Assembly: GCA_963555705.1 (NCBI GenBank)
Contig: OY743171.1
Coordinates: 25,972,852-26,036,851, forward strand
DNA length: 64,000 bases
Direction of reading: 5' to 3'
From: Ligustrum vulgare
Taxonomy: Eukaryota > Streptophyta > Magnoliopsida > Lamiales > Oleaceae
How positions within the stretch are numbered: the stretch's first letter is position 1; each line of letters starts with the position of its first letter. Shown in pieces: positions 10,713 to 23,589 of this stretch. The position numbers were made by a program, and so were the translations under genes. The notes beneath the pieces are model-generated. The model searched no databases, was not told where the DNA came from, and saw nothing but the letters and a program-made list of their open reading frames with translations.

Positions 10713-13700
10713 CTATTTGGGCGACGCCCTCGTCGCCGCGTAATGCTTTAGCTTGTCTTCGAACTGCCACAAGTCTTCTTGACTTTCCCACGTTGCTTCG
10801 GACTCGGGCAATCCCTTCCACTTTATCAAAAATTGTTGGCAAGGAGGCACTCCACGCCGTCGAACAATGCGATCTGCTAGAACCTCATCAACCTCCTTGT
10901 CAAATGACTTAGTCACAAACGGAGGTGCCCGTTGTGACTCCCCTCGGCTAGGGTCTTCCATGTCTTCATGATATGGCTTCAACATGCTCACATGGAAGAC
11001 AGGATGAATCTTTAAAGTGCTAGGTAGGTCAAGGCGATAAGATACCTTACCAACCTTGGCTACCACCGGGAACGGCCCTTCATATCTCCGTACCAAGCCT
11101 TTGTGCACATTTCAGTACGCCTTGAATTGTTGAGGTAATATTTTCACAAGGACTTGGTCGCCAACTTTAAATTCCAAAGGCCATCTCTTCTTATCGGCCC
11201 ACTTCTTCATGCGCCTCCGTGCTTTGTTTAAACAAGATCGTGCTAAGTCGGCATGCTCCTCCCATGACTTAGCCATTTTGTATGCTCCGGGGCTTTTCCC
11301 TCCTTCAATAGAAGTGGACAAAGTGTGGGGCATTAGTGGTTGTTGTCCCGTCGCCAACTCGAATGGACTCCGCCCCGTGGCTTCACTCCTTTGTAAATTG
11401 TAGGAAAATTGTGTAATATCTAGGAGCTTGGCCCAATCCCTCTGATTGGCACTTACAAAGTGCCGGAGATAGCACTCAAACAAAGCATTCACCCTTTCTG
11501 TTTGTCCATCCGTCTGAGGGTGAAAGCTTGTAGAGAAGTGTAGGTCCGAGCCTAGGAGTTTGAACAACTCCGTCCATAGCTGACCCGTGAATCGGGGATC
11601 ACGATCACTTATTAGGCTCCGCGGTAACCCCCAATACTTCACAACATTCTTAAAGAATAGCCTTGCTGCTTCCTCTGTTGTGCAATTCTTGGTGGCAGGA
11701 ATGAAGGTTCCATACTTAGAGAATCGATCAACTACCACCATTATTGACCCGAACCCTTCGGATTTAGGCAAGGCACTAATGAAGTCCATGGTGATAGAGT
11801 CCCATGGACGCTCCGGGACTGGTAGAGGCTCCAACAAACCCGCTGGTGACCTTGTTTCCACCTTGTCTTGTTGGCACACAAGACAAGTCTTTACATAGAG
11901 CTCTACCATGTCTTTCATTTGCGGCCAATAGTAAACTCGTTCAAGTAGTGCCAATGTGCGTTTCTGCCCGGGATGACCAGCCCACTTGGTGTCATGGCAC
12001 TCCTTGATGATATCTCGCCGCAAGTTGTTCCATTTAGGAACATAGATACGCTGCCCCGTAGTGTAGAGTAAGCCGTCCTCGACCCAAAATTGTCGCGTCT
12101 TTCCTTCTTGGGCAACTTTTACCAACTCCTTAGCCAAGGGATCATGATTCATGCCTTCCCAAATCAAATCAAGCAACGTCCCTTTGGCTTGGCTTATGGT
12201 TGCAAGCTCCGCCTTCCTGCTTAACGCATCGGCTACAACATTCGCCTTACCCGGCTTGTATTCCATCACATAGTCGAACTCCGCTAAGAAATCTTGCCAT
12301 CGTGCTTGCTTGGGAGTTAGCTTCTTTTGTGATTGGAAATAACTAGTAGCGACATTATCCGTCTTGATGATGAATTTTGAGCCCAACAAGTAATGACGCC
12401 ATACCTGTAGGCAATGAACAATAGCCGTCATTTCCTTTTCTTGCACCGTATACCGACGCTCGGTGTCATTGAGCTTGCGGCTTTCAAAGGCAATAGGATG
12501 CCCATCTTGCATTAAGACTCCCCCGATAGCAAAATCCGAGGCATCCGTTTGTACTTCAAAGGTCTTGGTGAAATCTGGCAATGCCAAGATCGGTTCCTCC
12601 ACCACGGCCGCCTTCAAATCATCAAAGGCCGTTTGACATTTCTCGGACCAGTCCCATGTCTTATTCTTCTTTAATAGGTCCGTTAGTGGGGCTGCCCTCG
12701 CTGAGTAGCCCTGGATAAACCTCCGATAATAATTGACTAGACCAAGGAAAGAACGAAGTTCGGTTACCTTGTTTGGTGCTTCCCACTCCTTGATTGCTTT
12801 TACTTTTTCCTCATCCATCTTCAAGCGCCCGTGGCCAATGATATGTCCAAGGAAGTGCACCTCCTCCTTGGCAAAGGAACATTTCTCCTTTTTGATGTAT
12901 AGCTCATTCTCCCGCAATGCTTGAAACACCGTTCGGAGATGTTTTGCATGATCCTCCAAGTTGTCGCTATAGATGACAATGTCATCCAAGTATACCACCA
13001 CGAACTTGTCCAAGTAAGGTTGGAAAATCCTATTCATCAATGTGCAAAATGTGGCTGGGGCGTTGGTTAAGCCAAAAGGCATTACCAACCATTCGAATGA
13101 GCCATATCGAGTGATGCATGCTGTCTTAGGCTCATCTCCTTCTGAAATCTATACTTGGTAATATCCCTTTTGTAGATCCACCTTAGTGTAATATTTTGCA
13201 CTACCAAGTCTATCAAATAAATCAGCAATCAAAGGAATAGGATATTTGTTCTTAATAGTTACCTTGTTGAGCGCCCGGTAATCTACGCACATGCGTAACG
13301 AACCATCCTGCTTCTTTTGGAACAAGACCGGTGCGCCATAAGGTGCCTTCGAAGGTCGTATCCTCCCCGTGTCAAGAAACTCCGTTAATTGCCTTCGAAG
13401 TTCTTCTAGCTCTGGCGGTGTCATCCGATAGGGTGCCACGGCCGGTGGTTTGGCACCCGGCTCCAATTCGATCTTATGATCCACCTCCCTCCTAGGTGGT
13501 AATTTCTTAGGTAACTCCGGTGGCATTACGTCCTTATTTTCTTCAAGGACATCCTTGATGACCTTGGGCACGTCATCATTTCCCGCAACTTCATCAACTT
13601 GGTCCTCCATTTTGAGTGCTGCCAAGTACGTTACCTCCCCTTTCTTTAGCCCTTTTGCTAGTTGCATGGCCGAAAGCTGCCCCCTTGCTTTCGTCCTAGC

Positions 13701-15341
13701 TACCGTAGGAACCATGCATGGAGATCCCCTCTCCAAGATGCAAACCGAGCCAAATGAAGGCATGGGAATAGCATTGACCTTCCTCATGAAGTCCAACCCG
13801 AGAACCAAGCGAAAATCATCCATTGTAGCCACCGAGAAATCCACTTGTCCATGCCAAGTGCCTAATTGAATTTCCACTTCTCGAACTAGGCCACCAAGGG
13901 GAGTGGATGGAGAATTCACAGCTTTCATAAGACCACCACCTTTAGTGATTGTGAGGCCCAACCTTCTAGCTTCATCTTCAGTAATGAAGTTGTTGGTAGC
14001 TCCCGTATCCACCATTGCTAGTGCAGGCCGACTATTTACTTGAACTTCCACATACATTAATCCCCGTTCATTATTGGAAGCCGGAACGACCTTAGCATTG
14101 AGGGCGTTAAGAAGTTGCAATAAACTAAAATGTTCAGCCCTTTGATCTTGGCAAGAGGATGAATCCCGTTCCTCCGCCATAGCCGCCAAGGTGCCAAGTT
14201 TAGGGCAATCACGCATTAAATGTGGCCCCTTGCACACGAAGCATCCACTTTGAGAACCCGTCGAGGCCTTCTTTTCCTCATAATTTCTTCGCAAGGGGGA
14301 AGGTTTGTAAGTGTTACCACCTTTGAAGAATGATGGCTTATGGTAATCTTTCTTCTCTCCCCCGCCTTTAGCCGAGTTGCTCTTAAAGCTTTTAGAAGAT
14401 TTTGATGAATCTGTGCTCCTTTGGAACTCGGTTAAAGATTCGGCCACCACAATAGCCTCGTCTACTGTCTTCACTCCCCGACGTTGAAGCTCTTGCTTCG
14501 CCCAATTTTGCAACCCATCGGTAAAGTGAAACAATAGATCTTCATCGGACATGCTCGGGATTTGAAGCACAAGGGTAGTAAACTCTTTGACATAATCGCG
14601 AATAGTGCCCTTATGTTTCAACTCCCTAAGCTTTTTACGGGCCTCATATACTACATTTTCGGGATAAAATTGGCGTTTCAATTCCTTCTTGAAATCATCC
14701 CAACTATCTATTCTACAAGCACCCTTTTCTATGTCGGCGTGCTTACGTCGCCACCATAGAGCCGCGGTGTCCGTAAGATACATAGTCGAAGTATGTACCT
14801 TAATAGCTTCATCCACAATGTTCACGCCCTCAAAATATATCTCCAATCGCCATAGGAAATCATCTAGCTCTTTTGCATCTCGCTTTCCATCGAACTCCCT
14901 AGGCTTTGGATAGTCGATCCTTGGAGCTGCTAGGATCGTGCTAGTACCCGCACTAGTTGACGCCTTCTTACAAGCGTCTAGGACACTTTGCATATCCGCG
15001 CAAAGCTTGTTCACTTGGTTTTGGATCGCTTTGACAGCATCCATGACCTTGGCCTCCAACCTCGTATATTCTTCCCTTAAGGCGCCTTGGTCTTCCTTGA
15101 GATCATCAAGTTGTTCCAAGGTGTGAGCTTCAAGGGTTGAGAGTGAATTATCCACTACTTCAATGCGTTCCCCCATATTGAGAAATACTTCCTCAAGAGA
15201 TCCACCGGTAGGGGCCGGTGGTCGGCTCTTGCTTCGAGTTTGTCGAGTTTTCTTACTCGTGGTTTGGGGTTCGACCTCTCGACCCCGCTCCTCATGTTCT
15301 ACCTCCGAAATTCCGGAACCCACAACATCTTTTTCCGCCAT
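10713..15341 (-). pseudogene. Chromovirus Gag-Pol polyprotein, two nonsense codons
   Basis: One frame of about 1,543 codons starting at ATG 15341, 28 bp inside the primer site. Domains in order: coiled-coil N-terminus, retrotransposon Gag (about 14440-14900), zinc knuckle [13 protein letters not shown] (about 14230-14270), aspartic protease DTGATNN (about 13990-14015), reverse transcriptase with YLDDIVIYS (about 12973-12996), RNase H ([10 protein letters not shown]), integrase with HHCC zinc finger (about 11870-11998) and D-D-E core ([19 protein letters not shown]), GPF module and C-terminal chromodomain ending in KHYAATRASPK. Two in-frame stops break it: TAG at 13149-13151 inside reverse transcriptase after GYYQV, and TGA at 11112-11114 before the GPF module. 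No frameshift was found. All catalytic residues that I can check are present. Confidence 0.93.
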
Positions 15342-15368
15342 GCCAACGATAGTAAGTGAGCAAACCTA

Positions 15369-15381
15369 GGCTCTGATACCA
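15369..15381 (-). promoter_or_regulatory. Primer-binding site, tRNA-iMet
   Basis: Minus-strand TGGTATCAGAGCC lies two bases inside the 5' LTR and complements the 3' end of plant initiator methionine tRNA. Confidence 0.92.
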
Positions 15382-15383
15382 AC

Positions 15384-15934
15384 TGTTACGGACTTGCTAA
15401 TTTCCTCCAAGAACCGTGCGGCCTTAGTGTCTTCAACTTCCGCCCCCGCGGTTATTACACTAAGTCAGTCTCCCGATTGGCGTTGATGTCTTAGAAAGGC
15501 ACTAAGTAGAACACCTTAAGAAATAGACAATGAAGGAACACAAGAACTTACAAAGAAAGCTTTGTATTGAATAAAGACACTCTTTACAACACTCTTTACA
15601 AGTTCACTCTCTTGATGCCTACAAATGAATCCTACCAAGCTATTTATAGTAGTAGCCTCCTCAAATGGATGGCTAGGATCATTTCTATCCAATGGTCTAG
15701 ATTACACTTTTAGAATTATCTATACAAATATCTACATTAAAATATTTATGAATTAAACTAGGATGATCTAGAATAATCCACCAAGTGAGGAGCTTGAAGG
15801 CTTCTAGAATGTTCCACCATATTTTAGCAATCTTCATGCACTTGTAGGAGTTCTAGAATATTCCGGTTAGCCTCAAGTCGTCACCATTTTAAATTTATCG
15901 ATCTTCTTGTGCCAAAATCGAGCGAGTCGTGACA
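15384..15934 (-). repeat. 5' LTR of the chromovirus
   Basis: Reads TGTTACGGAC ... GTCGTGACA on the plus strand, 551 bp. It contains a TATTTATAG stretch (15649-15657, readable on the minus strand as CTATAAATA), a plausible TATA box, and a run of short TAGAA/TTCTA-containing repeats in the segment missing from the other LTR. Confidence 0.93.
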
Positions 15935-16150
15935 ATTAGCCGGGCTCCAAACATCCGATGCCCAAATTCAGTGTGCTGCCTGTGCGCGGAAGAAGTCATA
16001 TGCAGCTGAAGTACTTTCACACTACTGCTTCGGGTGATCCTTCGACATGAATAATAGTCTCGCTTTTTAAGTAAAGTTGAATCGTCCCTTTTGACCGAAT
16101 CATCCGTAACAACCTTGCCCGACCCGCATTCTTGTCCAAACTCCAATAGA
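15935..16150 (-). mobile_element. LINE fragment, right piece
   Basis: Continuation of the LINE cut by the chromovirus. The minus strand reads AAYDFFRAQAAH, a stop, then IWASDVWSPAN, which joins in frame to the APKHSFILWL of the left piece. AYDFFR and WSP-x-x-PKH are typical of plant L1-type zf-RVT. Farther upstream the frame is degraded and I cannot follow it. Confidence 0.65.
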
Positions 16151-16936
16151 ATCTGCAATTCTGTCTATGATTTGTGGCTTAATGTGTGATTGTCACCCAT
16201 GTGATTGTAATATTGTATGATTTGTGATCTAACGTGTGATTATGATTCATAAATTGTATTTATTGAGATTGTGACATGTTTAATTTGAATTATTGATTAA
16301 CGTTTATCAAATGTCACAAATGTTATCACCTGCTTTTTTTTTTTTTATTGTCCACAAGTTTCTTAATTTTAAAATTGTATTCTTAAACATTTGTAGTTAT
16401 GAATTTATGCACCTGCCTTTATTGCCTTTCTAGGCTGATTTCTTAAAAATGAAATAAGACCACCTTGGCTATGGCTTTTGAGAATTCCGTTAACATTCTC
16501 ATTGATTTTTTAAATTTTTTTAGTTTTTTTTTTTTATTATTATTTTTAGTAGATGGAAATCGATACTTTTCAAAAAGTTAAGTAGAAAAGTTCATATTTT
16601 CTCTAGAAATGATAAATAATTTTTTTATTTTATTATTATACTAGGTGAGCATCGTGCATTGCATGACCATGGGATTCATGTGAGAACTTAAAGCAAATAC
16701 AAATAAATAAAAATCTATAGTTTTGAAGAATAGAACGCTACGTAGCACGAAAGTTACATCAAATTGAAAAATAAAATAAGCTGAAGTAGCATAGATTCTC
16801 TAGCACAAAGAACGCCCTCAATGAGGGAAAGGCTATTTGATCCGGTGCTTAGGATTTTGGAGTAGATGGCGATTAGTGACAACTATCATTAAAGCCTCTG
16901 CACAAGAGATGTACTATGTTAATAGCAATTCAATCA
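16151..16936. other. AT-rich non-coding stretch with a possible Helitron 3' end
   Basis: No gene is visible. At 16641-16664 the plus strand reads CTAGGTGAGC followed by a TCGTGCA/TGCATGA stem with a one-base loop. Read on the minus strand this is a stem a few bases ahead of CTAG, then T, the layout of a Helitron 3' terminus. A matching 5' end was not found. Confidence 0.4.
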
Positions 16937-17482
16937 TGTTGGGATATTTGATTCAAATTAAGAATGGGGATATCTTGAATAATTGATTTCCTTATTATAG
17001 TGGTTGACTTGGAAACCAAGTTAAAAGTGAAAGGAAAAAGAAAGAAAATAAAAGACTTTGTTTTGGGATTTTACTTCAACAAGAAAATCCTCTTAAGCAC
17101 AACTTTTACATATTTTAGGGTTGTTATGTTTACCTATAAATATGTATGTTGGAGAGCCATAATATTGTGACCAATTGTGTGACCAAATAGAGAAAATTGT
17201 GAACTTTGTCTTTATAGTTTCTTTGGAACTCTTTGTGAAATAATTCAAAGGGTAGAGACTTGTGATAGATAATAGCTTGTTATTAGTATTTTCTCTATGA
17301 TCTATTGGATTGGGTTGGTGAGTGAAATTTTAAATATTTGTAATAATTTAATATATAGTGAAAAGCTTTGGCGATCCAGAAAGTTTGATATTTTATTTTA
17401 TTTTCTTGTTTGCTTAATCAATTCTTGAACATCAAAAGATCATGTGGGTTAAAGAAGGGGAATCAACGTGTAATTCCTAGCA
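16937..17482 (+). repeat. Copia 5' LTR
   Basis: 546 bp, starting TGTTGGGATA and ending TTCCTAGCA, immediately followed by the primer site. CCTATAAATA at 17132-17141 is a good TATA box for the element's own promoter. There is no partner LTR in the window. Confidence 0.72.
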
Positions 17483-17484
17483 AG

Positions 17485-17496
17485 TGGTATCAGAGC
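17485..17496 (+). promoter_or_regulatory. Primer-binding site, tRNA-iMet
   Basis: TGGTATCAGAGC two bases after the LTR end CA, the standard copia arrangement. Confidence 0.85.
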
Positions 17497-17534
17497 GTCA
17501 GGTGGTTCAAAGATTTTTTGGAGCAAAAGAAAAT

Positions 17535-17770
17535 ATGCCTGTCATGTACGACGTGGAGAAATTTGAAGGAAGAATTACTTTTGGCTTGTGGCAAGTACAA
17601 GTCAAGGATATTTTAATTCAGGCAGGTCTGTACAAAACTTTGAAGGGAAAACCAATCATTAGTTCTAACAAAGAAAAAGAAACTGAATCCAGCAAGAGTG
17701 ATGAAGATTGAGAAGATTTGAATTTGAAAGCTGCTAGTACAATACGACTTTTTTGTTTGCCCAAGAATGT
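17535..17770 (+). pseudogene. Copia Gag N-terminal fragment
   Basis: Starts MPVMYDVEKFEG and continues with FGLWQVQVKDILIQAGLYK, the usual start of copia Gag (K-F-x-G ... W ... DLL-Q-GL-K-AL). There is a stop TGA at 17709-17711, after SKSDED. Past it the frame continues with DLNLKAASTIRLFL, also Gag-like. It is cut after about 78 codons by the gypsy LTR at 17771. Confidence 0.75.
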
Positions 17771-20526
17771 TGTAACACCACAAGTATAAAAGCTTAAAAC
17801 AAGGCGTGTTAACTTTTCTTTACTTTTAACGTGGAAATAAAACATTTAAAAAATACTAAAATTTTCATTTTCTATTATAAAATCCAACAAAAATTTCGGC
17901 AAAATCTCCTCTATAAATTGGACTTAACCAACTTGTAGAGGGACATCAAAATCATTTTACAACATAAAACTCAACTCAAATAAAATCCAACATTCAATCC
18001 CAAAACTCCTCAACACAACATTTTATATCAATAAGCTTCAATTAACTGAAATAAGTGATAACATAACCAATATTAGAAATGGCATAACTCATTTAAACTA
18101 ATTTAAACAAAAACAATTATCAAAATAAAATAAATGAATTAAGAAGTAATTAATGATAAACTTAATTAACTTCTAATTTAACTTTATTTAAAAAAATTGA
18201 AGCGGTGCAGCCTGAGTCTACCACCAAATGCTCTCCTCGTCTCATCTAACTTTCATCACCTGAAATATTGGAGGGGGGTTGGGGTGAGCTAAAGCTCAGT
18301 AAGCCACTTCGTGCAAGTGATGGATGCTTATGACTTGAAATGCTTAAAACATTATGAAATATGTATCCCCATTTACTTTACTTCCCGAAACTTTCAAACT
18401 TTTCAAATTTCACTTAAACATTTCAAAACTTTTACTTCATTTCCAGCGTGAGCTCACTTGATGCATCTTCCAGTCAATCAGATAACAGTGGACAATTCTT
18501 ATTCGGAACCAGATTACATTTACAAGTAAAACGCAAAGCAGTTAACATTTATTCCACCGCAAAGCGGCTCATTCACTTCACTCCACCGCAAAGCGGCTCA
18601 TTACATTTGGGTACGCCGGTCCCCCGCGCCCCATTTCCCACTCGCATCTTTCATGACAATAGAAATACACGCATTCTTTTTCAAAAACTTGGGATACATA
18701 ACTTTTGGATAAACTTGCTCCTTGAACATTTCTTTCATTTAAAAATATTTGACTTCCCAATTTCGATGACAATGCATGCTTGATGATGGAATGACATGAT
18801 AACGTGCATGCTTGAACATTTCTTTAAATACACATACTTGCATATGGTAAACCAAAAGCATTAAAATTCAGTAATTAACAGGAATGTCAATTAAGCACAT
18901 AATTCCACATTGAATATTCAACTATGATGAAAGTAGGGGAAGTTTACTTAACTAACGTCCTTAATGTTTAGCGTTATCTAGATTTGCAAGTGGAGGAGCA
19001 TCGGCTGCCCGTAACCTCTATGTGCCCAATAATCCTAATTTATATCCATTCATTTAATAAAATATAGTTTTAGTTCAAAAATAACATTTAAAACTTCTAA
19101 ATGAGGTTGAGACTTTCATGTGACTTACAATTTAAACCAAACGGGATCTTAAGCTATGTCAAGTACATACCATACTAAATTTGGATTAAGAGTTTAGCTT
19201 AAACGACAAAAATTGAAATCTAACTTCTTAAATTACACAAGGGTCAAAGCTATGGAATATTTATCACAACTTAATTTTCACAAGACCAATTTCAATTAGC
19301 ATTCTAACTATTCATAAATTTGAAAATCACCATTTTTTCAAATTTTACCTGAACAGTTAACTAAACTACCAATTTCATAAATTCCGAAAGTCTGAAAATA
19401 ACAACTATAAGTCAGAATATACGCTAATATTCAATTAAAACCACCTCATTACTAGGATTTTTAAATTTGTAAATTTCAATTTAAAATAACATTAAACCAA
19501 GAAAAAATCCATTAAACAACTTCATCATTTAAAAATATGAAACTTCTCAAAATGGTCGTCAATTAAACCAACTTAATCTATAATTTCATAATATGCTAAT
19601 TAATTACAAAATCTTAAATTAATACAACCATTTAGATAGTTCCCCCATATTTGCAAAATTTCTAACTCAAAACTAAAGTAAACAATTAAATTAAACTACA
19701 AATTAATGAATTTCGAAATCTGAAAATTACTATAAAACTCGAAATTACACAAATAAATACATGTATTCCATATACATCTAAAATCTCACTACTGAATCTC
19801 CAAATTCTAACAGAAAATTCGAGATTTAACAAAAATTGAAATCTGGAATTTTTGTCAAGATTGCACACACATATACAGACAAACATGATTATATACATAA
19901 TGTGTGTGTGCGCGCGCACGTGTTGGTTCAGCAGTGCGTGTGTTGCGCTGTACGTGCGCTGGTGGGAGGAGCCAGGGAGGGAAAAGGTCTGTACCTTACC
20001 GGTGGGTGGTGGTAGGCAGTGGAGGTGGTGGTAGTGGTGGCCGGTTGGTTGGAGAACCGAGAGTGAGGAAGGCATCGTTGGCAGTCGGAGGTGAGAGGAG
20101 AGGGAGAGGGTGAGAGCGAGGAATTGAGGGAAGGTGAGGTGAGAGACGAGTCTGAAGATTTAGGTTATGATTAAAATTTAATCTTTTGAAATTTGCAACT
20201 CACTCCCTCAAATCTCCTCCTCTGTCTAACTAAGTCAATAAGCTCTATTTACTATCCAATTGCTACTACACTTTCCCCCTAAACTTTCAATTTAACTCAA
20301 TACAATGGAAATAACATGCTTAGGCAATATAACAATTAATCACATGAAATTGCAAGTAAACAATTTATAACTTTCTAATTGGCACATTGACGACGTCTGA
20401 GTCCTTTCACTGCAAAATAATTCAAATTATAGACCTTAAAAATTATCAATTCAAAATTCATAATATCATTAACATGAATATTACATGAAATTTAAAGATG
20501 CACGTAAAATGAAAAGCGGTATTACA
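17771..20526 (-). repeat. 3' LTR (2,756 bp)
   Basis: Starts TGTAACACCAC and ends GGTATTACA on the plus strand. It matches 24268-26632 nearly base for base through most of its length and 306-2941 more distantly. It contains two CCGCAAAGCGG hairpins (18553-18600) and a purine-rich region at 20060-20140 where the other LTRs carry microsatellites. Confidence 0.93.
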
Positions 20527-20566
20527 ATTCCTTACCCCCTAAAAAAAATTTCGTCCTCGAAATTAA
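20527..20566 (-). promoter_or_regulatory. Polypurine tract region
   Basis: On the minus strand the sequence after the pol stop reads AATTTCGAGGACGAAATTTT, then a T-run, AGGGGG and TAAGGAAT up to the LTR. The GGACGAAAT plus AGGGGG arrangement is common in plant Tekay/Del-type elements. Confidence 0.75.
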
Positions 20567-20567
20567 A

Positions 20568-23330
20568 TTAAAACTTACCAAAAAGGTGTGGATACATAGC
20601 ACGCATTTCGCTCTCGCGTTCCCAAGTGGCCTCTTCTACTGCATGATTCCTCCAAATAACTTTAACTAGCGCTATCTTCTTTCTTCTAAGTTCCTTGTTG
20701 GCTTTCATTAGGATTCTCATAGGTGATTCCTCATAAGTCAGATTCTCACAAAGATCTAATGGCTCATAGCTGAGAATGTGTGAGGGGTCCGAAATATACT
20801 TCTTCAACATTGAGACGTGAAAAAACATTATGTACCCCTGATAGCACTGGTAGTAATGCAACCCAATAAGCTAGGTCACCCACCCTTTCAAGTACCTCAA
20901 AGGGGCTAACAAAAGGCCTACTCAACTTTCCTTTCTTCCCGAATCTCATAACTCCTTTCATAGGAGCTATCTTCAAATAGATCATATCACCCAGAGCGAA
21001 TTCCAAAGGTTTCCTTCTTCTATCCGCATAGCTTTTTTGTCTACTCTGTCCAGTTTTCATTCGCTGGCAAATTTTCTCTACAACTTCTGCTATCTGTTGA
21101 ACTATTTTTGAACCCAATAATTTCCTTTCTCCTACCTCATCCTAGTGAACTGGCGATCTACACTTCCTCTCATATAGTGCTTCGCATGGAGCCATGTGAA
21201 TGGAAGCTTGATATCTATTGTTATAGGAGAACTCAACCAATGGAAGGTATTCGCCTCAAGTACCTTGAAAATCAATAGTACTAGCTCTTAACATGTCTTC
21301 CAGGGTTTTGAATCGTTCTCTCTGATTTCCCGTCTGTTTGTAGGTGGAAGGCCGTGCTGAATTTCAATTGAGTACCCATGGCTTTATGTAGACTCTTCCA
21401 AAATGATAAAGTAAATTTTGGGCCATGATCAGACACTATAGATAATGGAATCCCATGAAGTCTGAAGATTCCTGCCACATATAACCTGCATACTTCTCCA
21501 TATTATATGTAGTCTCACCGGTAGAAAGTGTGCTGACTTAGTAAGATGATCAACGATCACCCAATAGAATTGTAACCCTTTTTTTTTATTAGGTAAACCA
21601 ACAAAAAATTCCATACATATTAGTTCCCACTTCTACTCTGGGATCATAAGAGGTTGTAATAGGCCAGAAGGTCGTTGATGCTCGGGCTTAACTTGTTGAC
21701 AAGTGAGACAATGCTGAACATAATCTGCCACGTCCCTACTCATACCAATCTACCAGAAATGTTTCCTCAAATCTTGAGTATTATGAGCTTCCTTCATAAT
21801 TTCTTGCTTCAACTCCTTATTTTTAATGACCACCAATCTACTACTGTGCCCGAGGGCACCATCGCAGTGATAATAAAATCAGTACGCTTTCCGTCAGTTA
21901 CCTCAATGGAAACTTTTGAAGTTTTGGTGTCCTCTAACTGCAAAACCTTGATTTTTCTCTAGAAATATCTATTCCAAAGTCATGTTGGCGAAATACCTGA
22001 CTTGCCTTTTGGATCTATTTCCAACACAAACCTTTAAATATCAATAAGCAATTGTTTTGAACAACTTGTAAGACAACCATTTTTCCATGACTCCTTCTAC
22101 TAAGTGCATCAGTTACCACATTAGCCTTGCCAGGATGATACTTAACACAATTGTAATCCTTGACAAGTTCCAACCATCTGTGCTGTCTTATGTTCAATTC
22201 CTTCTGAGTGAAGTAGTATTTGAGGCTTTATAATCAATGTAGATCTCACATCCAATCCCGTAAAGATAGTACCTCCGTGTCTTTAATACAAATGTGACAG
22301 CTTCCAACTCGAGGTCACGGGTTGGATAATTCTTTCCATACTCCTGCAGTTGCCTTGAAGCATAGACAATCATCTCACCATGTTACATAATAACACAACC
22401 AAGCCCTTTCAATTACGAATCACTGTAAATGACGAACCCTTTATTACCCTGTGGAATTGTTAGGATTATCGCAGTTGTCCACCGTGTCTATCACTCTTCA
22501 AAGCTCTGCTCAATCCGAGCTCAATTGAAATTTTGTATCATTTCTGGTTAACTTGGTCAAAGGTAAGGCAATCTTGGAAAATCCTACCACAAATCTTCGA
22601 TAGTAATCAGGTAATCCAAGGAAACTACTAACTTCCTTAATATTAGTGGGTGTAGACTAGTTTTGAATTCAATTTTACTCAGGTTAACCTCAATACCTTA
22701 CTTTGATACGATATGCCCCAAGAATGGCAATCTATCCAGTCAGAACTTACACTTCTTAACTTAGCAGAAAATTTCTCCTCTAAATTTCTGAAGCATGATT
22801 CTCAAACGCTTTTCATGTTCTTCTTCGGACCTTGAATAGATCACTATGTCATTAATGAATACTATGACAAATTGATCCAAATATTCCTTAAAGATTCGAT
22901 GCATCAAGTCCATAAATGTTGCAGGAGCATTTGTTAACCTAAAGACATCACTAAGAACTCATAGTGTCCATATATAGTACATAAATATGCCTTTGGAATG
23001 TCTTCTTCTTTGATCCTCAAATGATGGTAACCTGATCGCAGATCGTTCTTAGAAAAATACCCAGTACCTTGAAGCCGATCAAACAGATCCTTAATTCTTG
23101 GCAATGGATATTTATTCTTTATTGTCACCTTGTTCAATTCTCTGAAGTTTATGTAAAGTCTCATAAAATCATCTTTCTTCTTCATGTATAGCACAGGAGC
23201 ACCCCATGGCAAAAAGGTAGGTCGAACAAAACCTTTATCCATGAGATCCTATAGTTGCTCTTTGAGCTCTTTAAGTTTGGCAGGAGCCATCCGATACTGT
23301 GCATTGGATATTAGAGCTTCCCCAGGCACT
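20568..23330 (-). pseudogene. Gypsy Pol remnant: RT, RNase H, integrase, chromodomain
   Basis: Broken into many frames. Reverse transcriptase (about 22700-23330) shows [29 protein letters not shown] and [11 protein letters not shown]. The catalytic box reads FINDIVIYS at about 22835-22860 instead of Y/F-x-DD, so one catalytic Asp is Asn. RNase H is reduced to [15 protein letters not shown] (about 22015-22197). Integrase fragments include HLTKSAHFLP, SIVSDHGPKFTLSFW and FHLQTDGKSERTIQN (about 21281-21614). A GDLAYWVALLP-type region and a chromodomain-like tail with IWRNHAVEEATWERESEM (about 20568-21117) follow. Frameshifts and stops occur throughout. Confidence 0.85.
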
Positions 23331-23589
23331 TAATCGATGACTAATTCAATTTCTCTTTTCGGTGATAGATCATAAAGATCGTCTGGTAACATATTTAGAT
23401 ATTCTCGAATAATTGAAGTTTGTTTGAGAGAATTTTCTATCTTAGGCACTTCAATTATTGTAGCTAGGTAGGCCAACAACTCTTATTCACCAACTGACGA
23501 GTCATCATCACCGATACTATTGGAATGGAAAGTTTCACCTCAGCCTCTACAAAGCGAAAAGAGTTTCGTTTAGAGGTTCAAACGTCACC

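Larger units (their letters stand above)
10239..15934 (-). mobile_element. Near-complete chromovirus (Ty3/gypsy)
   Basis: A 5.7-kb minus-strand element with two LTRs (10239-10701 and 15384-15934), tRNA-iMet primer site, one long gag-pol frame, polypurine tract, and a 4-bp direct repeat ATTA directly outside both LTRs (10235-10238, 15935-15938). It sits in a LINE whose zf-RVT reading frame is restored when the element is removed. The C-terminal chromodomain and CX2CX3HX4C zinc knuckle suggest a Galadriel- or Reina-type chromovirus, with tentative clade assignment. Confidence 0.93.
16937..17770 (+). mobile_element. 5' end of a Ty1/copia element (LTR, primer site, gag start)
   Basis: A plus-strand copia element consisting of its 5' LTR, primer site and the first part of gag. 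It is cut at 17770 by the gypsy element that begins at 17771. The remainder is not seen to the right of that element, so a deletion must have removed it. Confidence 0.75.

Noticed and set aside
15369..15381. tRNA-like sequence
   Set aside because: It complements only the 3' end of tRNA-iMet and is a retroelement primer site. The same holds at 17485, 24252, 39949 and 45420. No tRNA gene is present.
16641..17000. A full Helitron starting from the CTAG end at 16641
   Set aside because: Only the 3' end is convincing. No TC start in a suitable context was found, so no element was drawn.
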